From: Caulobacteraceae bacterium | GTDB lineage: Bacteria; Pseudomonadota; Alphaproteobacteria; Caulobacterales; Caulobacteraceae | Reading direction: 5' to 3' | NCBI GenBank assembly: GCA_004144935.1 | Contig: SDZP01000209.1 | Coordinates: 1 to 6,346, forward strand | DNA length: 6,346 nucleotides | In this document: one piece after another, positions 1 through 6,346 of the stretch | Layout: every line of letters begins with the position of its first letter | How positions within the stretch are numbered: the first letter of the stretch is position 1 | The notes under the pieces: model-generated | The model's database searches: none | What the model was told of the DNA's origin: nothing | What the model saw: the letters and a program-made list of their open reading frames with translations, nothing else | Translations under genes and position numbers: made by a program

Positions 1-1110
1 CTGCAGGTATTCGTCGGCGGCCTTGGGCACCACGTCGCGGTGCAGGCGCTTGGCCGACTTGGGGCTCTGGAAGATGTAGTAGGCCAGGCTTTCCGGCGTG
101 CCGAAGGCCAGCCATTCGTCCATGGTCAGGCCGTTGCCCTTGGTCTTGGAAATCTTCTGGCCGGTCTCGTCGAGGAAGAGCTCGTAGTTGAACCCCTCGG
201 GCGGCACGCCGCCCAGGGCCTTGCAGATCTGGTTGGAGGCCTTGACCGAGTCGATCAGGTCCTTGCCACTCATCTCGTAGTCGATGCCGAGCGCGGTCCA
301 GCGCAGGGCCCAGTCGGGTTTCCACTGCATCTTCACATGGCCGCCGGTGACGGGGACCTCGGTCAGCTCGCCATCCTCGTCCTCGAACAGGATGGTCCCC
401 TTGTCGACATTGCGCTCGATGGTCGGGACCTGCAGCACGCGGCCAGTCTTCGGGCTGATCGGCAGGAAGGGCGAGTAGGTCGCGCGGCGCTCTTCGCCCA
501 GAGTCGGCAGCATGACCTTCTGGATGGCGTCGAAGCGTTGCAGCGCGACCAGCAGGGTCGCGTCGAAGACGCCGCCACGATAGCAGTCGGTCGAGCTGAC
601 GAACTCGTAGTCGAAGCCGAAATTGTCGAGGAAGGCCTGCAGGCGGGCGTTGTTGTGCGCGCCGAAGCTCTCATGCGTGCCGAAGGGGTCTCGGACCACG
701 GTCAGCGGCTTGCCCATGTCCTCGGCCAGCATCTCCTGGTTGGGCAGGTTGGGGGCGATCTTGCGCAGGCCGTCCATGTCGTCGCTGAAGCTGATCAGCC
801 GGGTCGGAATGGCGTCGTCAGTCAGCGAGCGGAAGGCGGCGCGGACCATGGTGGTGCGCGCCACCTCCTGGAAGGTGCCCAGGTGCGGCAGGCCGGACGG
901 GCCATAGCCGGTCTCCAGGATGACGGGTTTGGCGAGCGCCGGGAGGGTGGCCACCGCCTCGGCGGTCTTGCCGGAATTGATCAGGGTGACGGCGAGATCG
1001 CGCTCGGCGTCGGACAGGCGGATGCGCAGGGTGCGGGCCAGCAGGTTGCGGGCCTGCTCGAACGGCCAGGCCTTGGCGTCGCGGGCGAGGGAGGAGAGAC
1101 CTTCAAACAT
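1..1110 (-). CDS. lysK: Class I lysyl-tRNA synthetase, N-terminal part (runs off left edge)
   Basis: Charges tRNA-Lys with lysine in the cytoplasm, using ATP. Translating the minus strand from the ATG at 1110 gives 370 uninterrupted residues to the window edge. The protein begins MFEGLSSLARDAKAW. It has a class I HIGH-type motif, PHLG at residues 75-78 inside GPSGLPHLGTF, and a KMSKS-type motif, KISKT at residues 319-323 (about 142-156), followed by KGNG. This pair, with the SFSDDMDGLRKIAPN and SGKDLIDSV segments, identifies the archaeal/alphaproteobacterial class I enzyme rather than the class II LysS. Family members are usually a little over 500 residues, so the C-terminal anticodon-binding helical part (about 150 residues) lies outside the window. 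No Shine-Dalgarno precedes the ATG; a promoter -10 lies 7 nt upstream. The gene sits 84 bp downstream of the HAD gene on the same strand and may also receive its readthrough. Confidence 0.93.
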   Translation of the reverse strand, partial: MFEGLSSLARDAKAWPFEQARNLLARTLRIRLSDAERDLAVTLINSGKTAEAVATLPALAKPVILETGYGPSGLPHLGTFQEVARTTMVRAAFRSLTDDAIPTRLISFSDDMDGLRKIAPNLPNQEMLAEDMGKPLTVVRDPFGTHESFGAHNNARLQAFLDNFGFDYEFVSSTDCYRGGVFDATLLVALQRFDAIQKVMLPTLGEERRATYSPFLPISPKTGRVLQVPTIERNVDKGTILFEDEDGELTEVPVTGGHVKMQWKPDWALRWTALGIDYEMSGKDLIDSVKASNQICKALGGVPPEGFNYELFLDETGQKISKTKGNGLTMDEWLAFGTPESLAYYIFQSPKSAKRLHRDVVPKAADEYLQ

Positions 1111-1117
1111 GGCGGGG

Positions 1118-1146
1118 CGATTAGGCCGCGCGGCCGTTGGGGTCAA
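1118..1146 (-). promoter_or_regulatory. Predicted sigma-70-type promoter of lysK, leaderless layout
   Basis: On the minus strand TTGACC (1141-1146) is followed after exactly 17 bp by TAATCG (1118-1123), preceded by CC as in the Caulobacter-type -10. The next seven bases, CCCCGCC, lead straight into the lysK ATG, so transcription would begin at or next to the A of the start codon. The lack of any purine-rich ribosome-binding site agrees with a leaderless mRNA. The 17-bp spacer contains a perfect 12-bp palindrome, GGCCGCGCGGCC (1124-1135). The -35 match is good and the -10 match is partial. Confidence 0.5.
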
Positions 1147-1164
1147 TGTTTGGCGGCCCAGAGG

Positions 1165-1194
1165 CTGTCATCCTGCGGCGCCGCAGGATGACAG
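1165..1194. repeat. Perfect 30-bp intergenic palindrome (REP-like)
   Basis: The 15-base arm CTGTCATCCTGCGGC is followed immediately by its exact reverse complement, with no loop. It abuts the stop codon of the HAD gene (TAA at 1195-1197). Its GTCATCCTG...CAGGATGAC core resembles palindromic repeats scattered between genes in many alphaproteobacterial genomes. In RNA it could fold into a long hairpin, but no T-run follows on either strand, so it is not a classic intrinsic terminator. It could protect the 3' end of the HAD mRNA or separate HAD from lysK expression. The repeat-family assignment rests on resemblance only. Confidence 0.75.
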
Positions 1195-1863
1195 TTAAAG
1201 GGCGCCGAACAGCGCCCGCGCCTCGTCCCAGCTGCTCACCACCCGCTCCGCCCCCGCGCCCAGCAGGCCGGCGTCGGCCCGATGGTCCAGGTGCCCGCCG
1301 CCGGTGAAGCCCCAGACGGTCATGCCGGCGGCCCGGGCGGCGGCGACGCCGTTGACGCTGTCCTCGATGGCCAGGCTGCGAGCCGGATCCACCCCGAGCC
1401 TGCCGGCGGCATGCAGGAAGATGGCCGGATGCGGCTTGCCGTGGGCGACGCGGTCGGCGGAGTAGATGTGGGGATCGAACAAGGCTTCCAGCCCGACCTT
1501 GGCCAGCTTGCGATGCAGGGCGTCCTCGTCGGAGCTGCTGGCGACCGCCCGGGGAAGGGCCACCGCCTCGACGGCGGCGTGGGCGCCCGGCACGCATTCG
1601 AGCCGCTCGTCGCAGGCGATGCGCGACAGTCCCCGCACGGTGCGCAGGAAGGCCTCGGGCAGAGGGGCGCCGAGACGTTCGCGATGCTCGGCGTCGAGGG
1701 CGGCGACATAGGTCCGCTCATGCATGCCCATGAAGCGGCTGCGGTAGTCGTGGGGATCCCAGGTCAGGCCGTAACCGGCCAGGACCTCCATCTCGATGGC
1801 GTGGTAGATGACCTCGGAGTCGATCAGGACTCCGTCGGCGTCGAAGATGACGGCGTCGAACAT
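1195..1863 (-). CDS. HAD-superfamily hydrolase (beta-phosphoglucomutase/YieH-like phosphatase)
   Basis: A 222-aa cytoplasmic phosphatase or phosphomutase of the haloacid dehalogenase superfamily. All four HAD motifs are visible: motif I FDADGVLIDSE with nucleophile D8 and acid/base D10; motif II VASSSD around residues 108-112; motif III K143 in HGKPHPAIFLHAA; motif IV AIEDSVNGVAAA with E167 and D168 for Mg2+. Residues about 16-85 form the helical cap (subfamily I, C1 cap) that sets substrate choice. The later GFTGGGH (residues 185-191) is typical of the phosphogluconate/sugar-phosphate phosphatase branch (YieH-like), so a small sugar phosphate or phosphoglycolate is the likely substrate; it cannot be fixed from sequence. 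An in-frame TAA at 1873-1875 makes the ATG at 1863 the first usable start. No Shine-Dalgarno is present. It is divergent from the truncated hemoglobin and upstream of lysK. Confidence 0.9.
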   Translation of the reverse strand: MFDAVIFDADGVLIDSEVIYHAIEMEVLAGYGLTWDPHDYRSRFMGMHERTYVAALDAEHRERLGAPLPEAFLRTVRGLSRIACDERLECVPGAHAAVEAVALPRAVASSSDEDALHRKLAKVGLEALFDPHIYSADRVAHGKPHPAIFLHAAGRLGVDPARSLAIEDSVNGVAAARAAGMTVWGFTGGGHLDHRADAGLLGAGAERVVSSWDEARALFGAL

Positions 1864-1869
1864 GGCCGG

Positions 1870-1897
1870 GGTTTAGCGACGAAGAGGACTGGCGCAA
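1870..1897 (-). promoter_or_regulatory. Predicted promoter of the HAD gene, near-leaderless
   Basis: Minus strand: TTGCGC (1892-1897), 16 bp, then TAAACC (1870-1875) within GCTAAACC, which fits the Caulobacter housekeeping -10 consensus GCTANAWC at nearly every position. Only six bases, CCGGCC, separate it from the ATG. The -10 is convincing; the -35 matches only in TTG. Confidence 0.4.
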
Positions 1898-1926
1898 GCC
1901 ATTTGGCGTTGCCTACTGTTACCGGC

Positions 1927-1931
1927 GGAGG
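1927..1931 (+). promoter_or_regulatory. Shine-Dalgarno of the truncated hemoglobin gene
   Basis: GGAGG six bases before the ATG at 1938. It fixes this start. No convincing -35/-10 pair was found for this gene within the short divergent gap at 1864-1937. Confidence 0.75.
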
Positions 1932-1937
1932 CGTGCC

Positions 1938-2411
1938 ATGAGCGACAACACCATACCTACTCTGTCAGCCTGGACGGGCGGGCTGGCGGCGTTGACGGAG
2001 TTAGCCCGGCGGTTCTACGAAAAAGTTCCGGATGATCCGGTGCTGGGCCTGGTCTTCGCCGGCATGGACCCGGCTCATGCGCGGCATGTGGCGGCCTTCA
2101 TCGACGAGGTGTTCGGCGGGCCAACGGCCTATACGGACGGGGGTGGAACCCACCACGCCATGATCCTGAAGCACATGGGCCGCGGCCTGACCGAGGCGCA
2201 GCGGCAGCGGTGGATCGCCCTGATGCTCGAGACTGTGGATCAGGCAGGCTTGCCTGCAGACCCGGAATTCCGCGCCGCCCTGGTGGGCTATCTGGAATGG
2301 GGTACGCGGCTGGCCGTCATCAATTCGGCGCCCGGCGCGGCGCCGCCGGCGGAGGACGCGCCGATGCCGGTCTGGGGCTGGGGGCCGCCGGGCGGTCCCT
2401 ACCTCGGCTAG
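1938..2411 (+). CDS. Group II truncated hemoglobin (trHb2, TrHbO-like)
   Basis: A 157-aa soluble heme protein of the 2-over-2 globin fold. Family members bind O2 tightly and are linked to O2/NO handling, peroxide chemistry or redox sensing. Aligned by eye to mycobacterial TrHbO, the key residues are Y27 (B10, in RRFYEKV), F40 (CD1, in LGLVF), the proximal heme ligand H79 (F8, in ILKHMGRGLT) and W92 (G8, in RQRWIALM). The G8 Trp is the hallmark of group II. The AAFIDEVFGGP segment (residues 52-62) is the usual conserved helix. After the globin domain (about residue 130) comes a Pro/Gly/Trp-rich tail ending PMPVWGWGPPGGPYLG, seen in many proteobacterial trHb2 proteins. The start is supported by GGAGG. 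It is transcribed away from the HAD gene and ends in a stop overlapping the convergent SRPBCC gene. Its physiological ligand cannot be read from sequence. Confidence 0.95.
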   Translation: MSDNTIPTLSAWTGGLAALTELARRFYEKVPDDPVLGLVFAGMDPAHARHVAAFIDEVFGGPTAYTDGGGTHHAMILKHMGRGLTEAQRQRWIALMLETVDQAGLPADPEFRAALVGYLEWGTRLAVINSAPGAAPPAEDAPMPVWGWGPPGGPYLG

Positions 2412-2935
2412 CGGGCGGCCGCGAGGCATTCACGGCGCAGGGCCTTCAACGCCCTGACCATGTCGCCGCGCATCGCTTCGCGCGTCAAGCTGGCTGGTAT
2501 GGCGGGGTAGGGTGAGGCCGCCCGATTGGTGTAGCTGACGCGGGTGCCGCCGCTCGGCAGTACGGTCAGACGCCACTCGCCCTCGCAGACCTTCACGTCG
2601 CCGCCGGTGCATTTGAACGTGATGCGCCGGACCGGCTCGTAACTCGACTTGAAGACCGAGCGGACCTTGGGGACCAGCGGCGGGGCGACGACCATTTCGC
2701 GGACGTCCCAACTGCCGTCGGCGGCCCGGTCAAGAACCTTGCAGCTCTGGACATTGGGGGCCATGCGCCTGGCTCGCTTGCAGTCGAGGATGACGTTCCA
2801 GACGACGGCGGGCGGGGCCTCGATGTCGACACGCCCGCGCACGATTCCGGCCGTGCCCCCCGGGTCGTGGGAAACCTCCGCGAAAACGCCCGTCGCGGCG
2901 ACGGCGATGAACAGCACAGCCCACATGGCGATCAC
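2408..2935 (-). CDS. Exported SRPBCC/START-like domain protein (polyketide cyclase/dehydrase-like)
   Basis: A 175-aa protein of unknown specific role. Residues 1-19 are hydrophobic and end VFA-EV, a plausible signal peptidase I site after A19, so the mature protein is probably periplasmic. The n-region has no Lys or Arg, which is unusual; an uncleaved membrane anchor is possible. Residues about 30-170 look like one helix-grip SRPBCC domain: RGRVDIEAPPAVVWNVILDC (first strand and helix), the central EMVVAPPLVPKVRSVFKSSYEP strands, EGEWRLTVLPSGGTRVSYTNRA, and the long C-terminal helix. Such domains bind hydrophobic ligands in a cavity. Cysteines 52, 65, 109 and 117 could form disulfides outside the cytoplasm. 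The start is GTG at 2935: no ATG, GTG or TTG lies between the upstream in-frame TGA (the acs stop) and this codon, and AAGGGG is correctly spaced. ATG at 2926 is the alternative. It lies 54 bp downstream of acs on the same strand, so cotranscription is possible. Confidence 0.85.
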   Translation of the reverse strand: MIAMWAVLFIAVAATGVFAEVSHDPGGTAGIVRGRVDIEAPPAVVWNVILDCKRARRMAPNVQSCKVLDRAADGSWDVREMVVAPPLVPKVRSVFKSSYEPVRRITFKCTGGDVKVCEGEWRLTVLPSGGTRVSYTNRAASPYPAIPASLTREAMRGDMVRALKALRRECLAAAR

Positions 2936-2940
2936 GCTAG

Positions 2941-2948
2941 CCCCTTTT
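2941..2948 (-). promoter_or_regulatory. Shine-Dalgarno that favours the GTG start of the SRPBCC gene
   Basis: Minus-strand AAAAGGGG ends five bases before GTG (2933-2935) but fourteen bases before the internal ATG (2924-2926). The spacing therefore favours GTG. Confidence 0.55.
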
Positions 2949-2971
2949 GACGTCGTGGGAAGAGGCGGCGT

Positions 2972-2986
2972 CCCCTGCGAAAGGGG
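2972..2986 (-). other. Small hairpin after acs stop
   Basis: Minus strand: CCCCT, loop TTCGC, AGGGG, shortly after the acs TGA. The stem is only 5 bp and no T-run follows, so it is at most a weak transcription or RNA-processing signal between acs and the SRPBCC gene. Nothing else was seen in the 54-bp gap apart from the ribosome-binding site. Confidence 0.25.
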
Positions 2987-2989
2987 GGA

Positions 2990-4927
<1,938 letters not shown>

Positions 4928-4933
4928 GGCGCG

Positions 4934-4940
4934 CTCCTCT
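4934..4940 (-). promoter_or_regulatory. Shine-Dalgarno of acs
   Basis: Minus-strand AGAGGAG, six bases before the ATG at 4927. It is a strong match and supports this start. Confidence 0.75.
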
Positions 4941-4951
4941 TGTTGGCATCG

Positions 4952-4980
4952 GGAGTATGCGGGCGGGCCGGAAGGCGCAA
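4952..4980 (-). promoter_or_regulatory. Possible acs promoter
   Basis: Minus strand: TTGCGC (4975-4980), 17 bp, TACTCC (4952-4957), alternatively CATACT (4954-4959) with a 15-bp spacer. The transcript would start near 4945, leaving a leader of about 18 nt that contains the ribosome-binding site. Both elements are weak matches, so the promoter may need an activator. The GGTGACG direct repeats begin just upstream of the -35. Confidence 0.3.
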
Positions 4981-4983
4981 GCC

Positions 4984-5026
4984 GGTGACGTTGCGTTCAC
5001 CAAAGGTGACGCACCCGTCATTTTTT
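4984..5026. promoter_or_regulatory. Stacked GGTGA/TCACC repeats in the acs-diiron divergent region
   Basis: GGTGACG occurs at 4984-4990 and again at 5005-5011, exactly 21 bp apart, that is two helical turns on the same DNA face. TCACC (4997-5001) pairs with either copy: GGTGA-N8-TCACC, or TCACC-AAA-GGTGA. The second GGTGACG also pairs with CGTCA (5016-5020) across CACC. With flanking AAAGG against TTTTT this makes a 10-bp wobble-containing hairpin (5002-5025) next to a T6 run. This could be an operator for a dimeric regulator or, read on the plus strand, a small terminator-like hairpin. It lies 57-99 bp upstream of the acs ATG. The regulator is unknown. Confidence 0.4.
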
Positions 5027-5027
5027 C

Positions 5028-5056
5028 TTGACCTTTGTCCGCCCAAGTGAGCACTG
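5028..5056 (+). promoter_or_regulatory. Possible promoter of the diiron gene
   Basis: TTGACC (5028-5033) is a good -35. The hexamer 17 bp downstream, GCACTG (5051-5056), is a poor -10, so the -35 is the main support. An imperfect palindrome, GTGAGCACTGTTCAC (5047-5061), overlaps the expected -10, a position where a bound protein would repress. Confidence 0.3.
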
Positions 5057-5100
5057 TTCACATTGCAGAGGCCCGGCACAGGGTCCGCACCCTTTTGGCC

Positions 5101-5105
5101 GGAGG
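5101..5105 (+). promoter_or_regulatory. Shine-Dalgarno of the diiron gene
   Basis: GGAGG eight bases before the ATG at 5114. It selects that ATG over the in-frame TTG at 5063, which would add 17 residues of unrelated character and has no ribosome-binding site. Confidence 0.75.
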
Positions 5106-5113
5106 ATCAGCTG

Positions 5114-6238
5114 ATGACCGACAAGAACATCACCAAAGACGCCATGTACGACGCCGTGGCGCCCGACGATTTCGAGTCGATGCTCGAACTCGACCGCTAC
5201 GGAAACCGCTCGACCGCCTTCGACAAGATTATCAGCGCCACCCACGACCACTTCTGGGATCCGCTGGACAAGGCCTACATCGACTTCGACGAGCCCTTCG
5301 ACATGGAGAACGAGCCGCTCGTTCCCGAGGAATTCGTCGTCGCCCTGTCGACCGACTACGTCTCCAACCACCTGTCGGACCCCAAGATCCGCACCCGCTT
5401 CATCAACGACAGCACCCTGCGCATCTTCTCCTCGATCCTGCACGGCGAACAGGGCGCGCTGAACCTGTCGGCCAGCCTCTGCCATGTGCTGAAGGACCAG
5501 GGCGCGCAGGAGTACGCCGCCAACCAGACCCGCGAGGAAGCCCGCCACGTCACGGCCTTCGCCAAATACATTAAGGCCCGCTGGGGCCGGCCGGTGGAAT
5601 GCGGCCCGACCCTCAAGAGCCTGCTGGTCGAGATCATCGGCGCGCCGGAGGTCTACAAGAAGATCATCGGCATGCAGATGCTGGTCGAGGGCCTGGCCAT
5701 GGGCGCTTTCGCCAGCCTGTACAACGCCATCAACGATCCGCTCGGCAAGAAGCTGCTGCAGCTTGTGATGACCGACGAGGCCTTCCACCACAAGTTCGGG
5801 AAGATCTGGGCCGACCGCACCGTGCCCAAGCTGAGCGCCGAAGAGCACGCCATCATCGAGGACTGGGCCGCCCACTGCTTCCAGGCCGTGCTGTTCAACC
5901 TGGTCGGCCCGACCCAGCAGCGGGATCTCTACGAGGCCTACGGCCTGGATCCTGAAAAGGTCATCGCCGAGTTCGCCCAGATCATGACCGACGACACCCG
6001 TCGCGAGAACATGAAGGAGCAGACCAACATCTTCCGCGTGCTGGTCAAGACGCTGCTCAACGCCGGCATCATCACCGAGCGCACCAAGGCCTTCTACGGC
6101 ATGTATGTCGACCTGGAAGAGCTGCGGCTGGAAGGCGACCGGATGGTCGGCGACGACATCGCCGAGGACGGCATCCGCTACCTCCAGGAGATTAACTTCA
6201 AGGACAAGGGCAAGCCGATCAGCATCGCCGCCGAGTAG
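5114..6238 (+). CDS. Ferritin-like diiron protein, function unassigned (R2/monooxygenase/desaturase-like)
   Basis: A 374-aa soluble protein with no signal peptide or membrane segment. It carries a complete carboxylate-bridged diiron ligand set on four helices: E112 (in ILHGEQGAL), E142 and H145 (in REEARHVTAF), E192 (in MLVEGLAMGAF), and E222 and H225 (in MTDEAFHHKFG). This E, ExxH, E, ExxH order is shared by ribonucleotide reductase R2, bacterial multicomponent monooxygenase hydroxylases, acyl-ACP desaturases and AurF-type oxygenases. The position matching the R2 radical tyrosine (four after the first ligand His) is F149, so a classic class Ia R2 role is unlikely. An acidic N-terminal region (about 18-75, with HDHFWDPLDKAYIDFDEPFD) precedes the helical core, and a roughly 130-residue helical C-terminal part follows. 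I infer an O2-activating oxygenase or desaturase acting on an unknown substrate. No reductase or ferredoxin partner gene is visible. A strong terminator after the stop makes it a single-gene unit. It is divergent from acs. Confidence 0.82.
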   Translation: MTDKNITKDAMYDAVAPDDFESMLELDRYGNRSTAFDKIISATHDHFWDPLDKAYIDFDEPFDMENEPLVPEEFVVALSTDYVSNHLSDPKIRTRFINDSTLRIFSSILHGEQGALNLSASLCHVLKDQGAQEYAANQTREEARHVTAFAKYIKARWGRPVECGPTLKSLLVEIIGAPEVYKKIIGMQMLVEGLAMGAFASLYNAINDPLGKKLLQLVMTDEAFHHKFGKIWADRTVPKLSAEEHAIIEDWAAHCFQAVLFNLVGPTQQRDLYEAYGLDPEKVIAEFAQIMTDDTRRENMKEQTNIFRVLVKTLLNAGIITERTKAFYGMYVDLEELRLEGDRMVGDDIAEDGIRYLQEINFKDKGKPISIAAE

Positions 6239-6275
6239 TCCTTTCCAGCCTCCACGGCTTGAAGCAGACTGTGAG

Positions 6276-6307
6276 CGCCCCGGGGAAACCCGGGGCGTTT
6301 TCTTTTT
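6276..6307 (+). terminator. Intrinsic terminator after the diiron gene
   Basis: Perfect 9-bp GC-rich stem, CGCCCCGGG (6276-6284) and CCCGGGGCG (6289-6297), closed by a GAAA tetraloop and followed by TTTTCTTTTT (6298-6307). It lies 38 bp after the stop codon and separates the diiron gene from the next gene. The 37 bases at 6239-6275 hold nothing recognisable. Confidence 0.9.
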
Positions 6308-6317
6308 GGATCAACGC

Positions 6318-6325
6318 CCTAGATT
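6318..6325 (+). promoter_or_regulatory. Possible -10 element of the gene at the right edge
   Basis: CCTAGATT resembles the Caulobacter-type -10 GCTANAWC and ends seven bases before the ATG at 6333, the same distance as at lysK. No good -35 was seen; the upstream bases belong to the terminator T-run. Confidence 0.3.
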
Positions 6326-6332
6326 GCGCCGC

Positions 6333-6346
6333 ATGAAGATCATTCC
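6333..6346 (+). CDS. Possible start of a further gene (first four codons, MKII)
   Basis: ATG followed by AAG ATC ATT CC, reaching the window edge. Support comes only from its place after a terminator and from a -10-like element seven bases upstream that would give a leaderless mRNA. There is no Shine-Dalgarno. The product cannot be named. Confidence 0.35.

Noticed and set aside
40..1191. 383-aa plus-strand open frame
   Set aside because: Antisense of lysK, whose motifs and continuous minus-strand frame are clear; the plus-strand translation shows no family features.
1165..1194. Palindrome read as an intrinsic terminator of the HAD gene
   Set aside because: The hairpin is strong, but CCTCTGGGCC follows instead of a T-run; kept as a repeat.
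1282..1941. 219-aa plus-strand open frame
   Set aside because: Antisense of the HAD gene, which carries all four HAD motifs.
2972..2986. Intrinsic terminator between acs and the SRPBCC gene
   Set aside because: The stem is only 5 bp and there is no following T-run on the transcribed strand.
5047..5062. Possible CRP-type site (GTGA...TCACA)
   Set aside because: The arms are separated by seven bases instead of six, and the first arm lacks the leading T of TGTGA.
5063..5113. 17-codon N-terminal extension of the diiron protein from TTG at 5063
   Set aside because: TTG has no ribosome-binding site, while ATG at 5114 has GGAGG at the right distance; the added residues do not resemble the rest of the protein.
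5018..5875. 285-aa minus-strand open frame over the diiron gene and intergenic region
   Set aside because: Antisense shadow of the diiron gene. It would also cross the acs-diiron control region and lacks any recognisable domain.
5114..6238. Class Ia ribonucleotide reductase small subunit (nrdB)
   Set aside because: Diiron ligands match, but the radical Tyr position is F149, the first ligand is Glu, and the C-terminus lacks the usual R2 tail; no nrdA is adjacent in the window.

Overview
The window looks like an ordinary chromosomal segment of a GC-rich alphaproteobacterium. Caulobacterales (Caulobacter or Phenylobacterium type) is my best guess. The reasons are the strongly GC-biased third positions, a class I lysyl-tRNA synthetase (typical of alphaproteobacteria), a group II truncated hemoglobin with the proteobacterial C-terminal tail, and several genes that appear to start without a Shine-Dalgarno just after a promoter -10, as is common in Caulobacter. 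No mobile element, tRNA, rRNA or CRISPR array was seen.

Layout, left to right. (1) Minus strand: the N-terminal 370 codons of class I lysyl-tRNA synthetase (lysK), running off the left edge, preceded by a promoter that would give a leaderless mRNA. (2) A perfect 30-bp palindrome, then a HAD-family sugar-phosphatase-like gene on the minus strand. (3) Divergent from it, on the plus strand, a group II truncated hemoglobin. (4) Convergent with the globin, sharing a CTAG at the two stops, a minus-strand exported SRPBCC/START-like protein that lies 54 bp downstream of (5) a complete acetyl-CoA synthetase gene (acs, 645 aa). (6) A 186-bp divergent intergenic region with stacked inverted and direct repeats built on GGTGA/TCACC. 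(7) On the plus strand, a 374-aa ferritin-like diiron protein of unassigned function, closed by a strong intrinsic terminator. (8) The first four codons of a probable further plus-strand gene at the right edge.

Most of these genes are housekeeping or metabolic: lysine charging, acetate activation to acetyl-CoA, phosphate-ester hydrolysis, O2/NO chemistry. The least explained parts are the diiron protein and the control region it shares with acs. The diiron protein has a complete E, ExxH, E, ExxH ligand set but a Phe where ribonucleotide reductase R2 carries its radical Tyr. The direct repeats in the control region are 21 bp apart. I see no clear multi-gene novel system.
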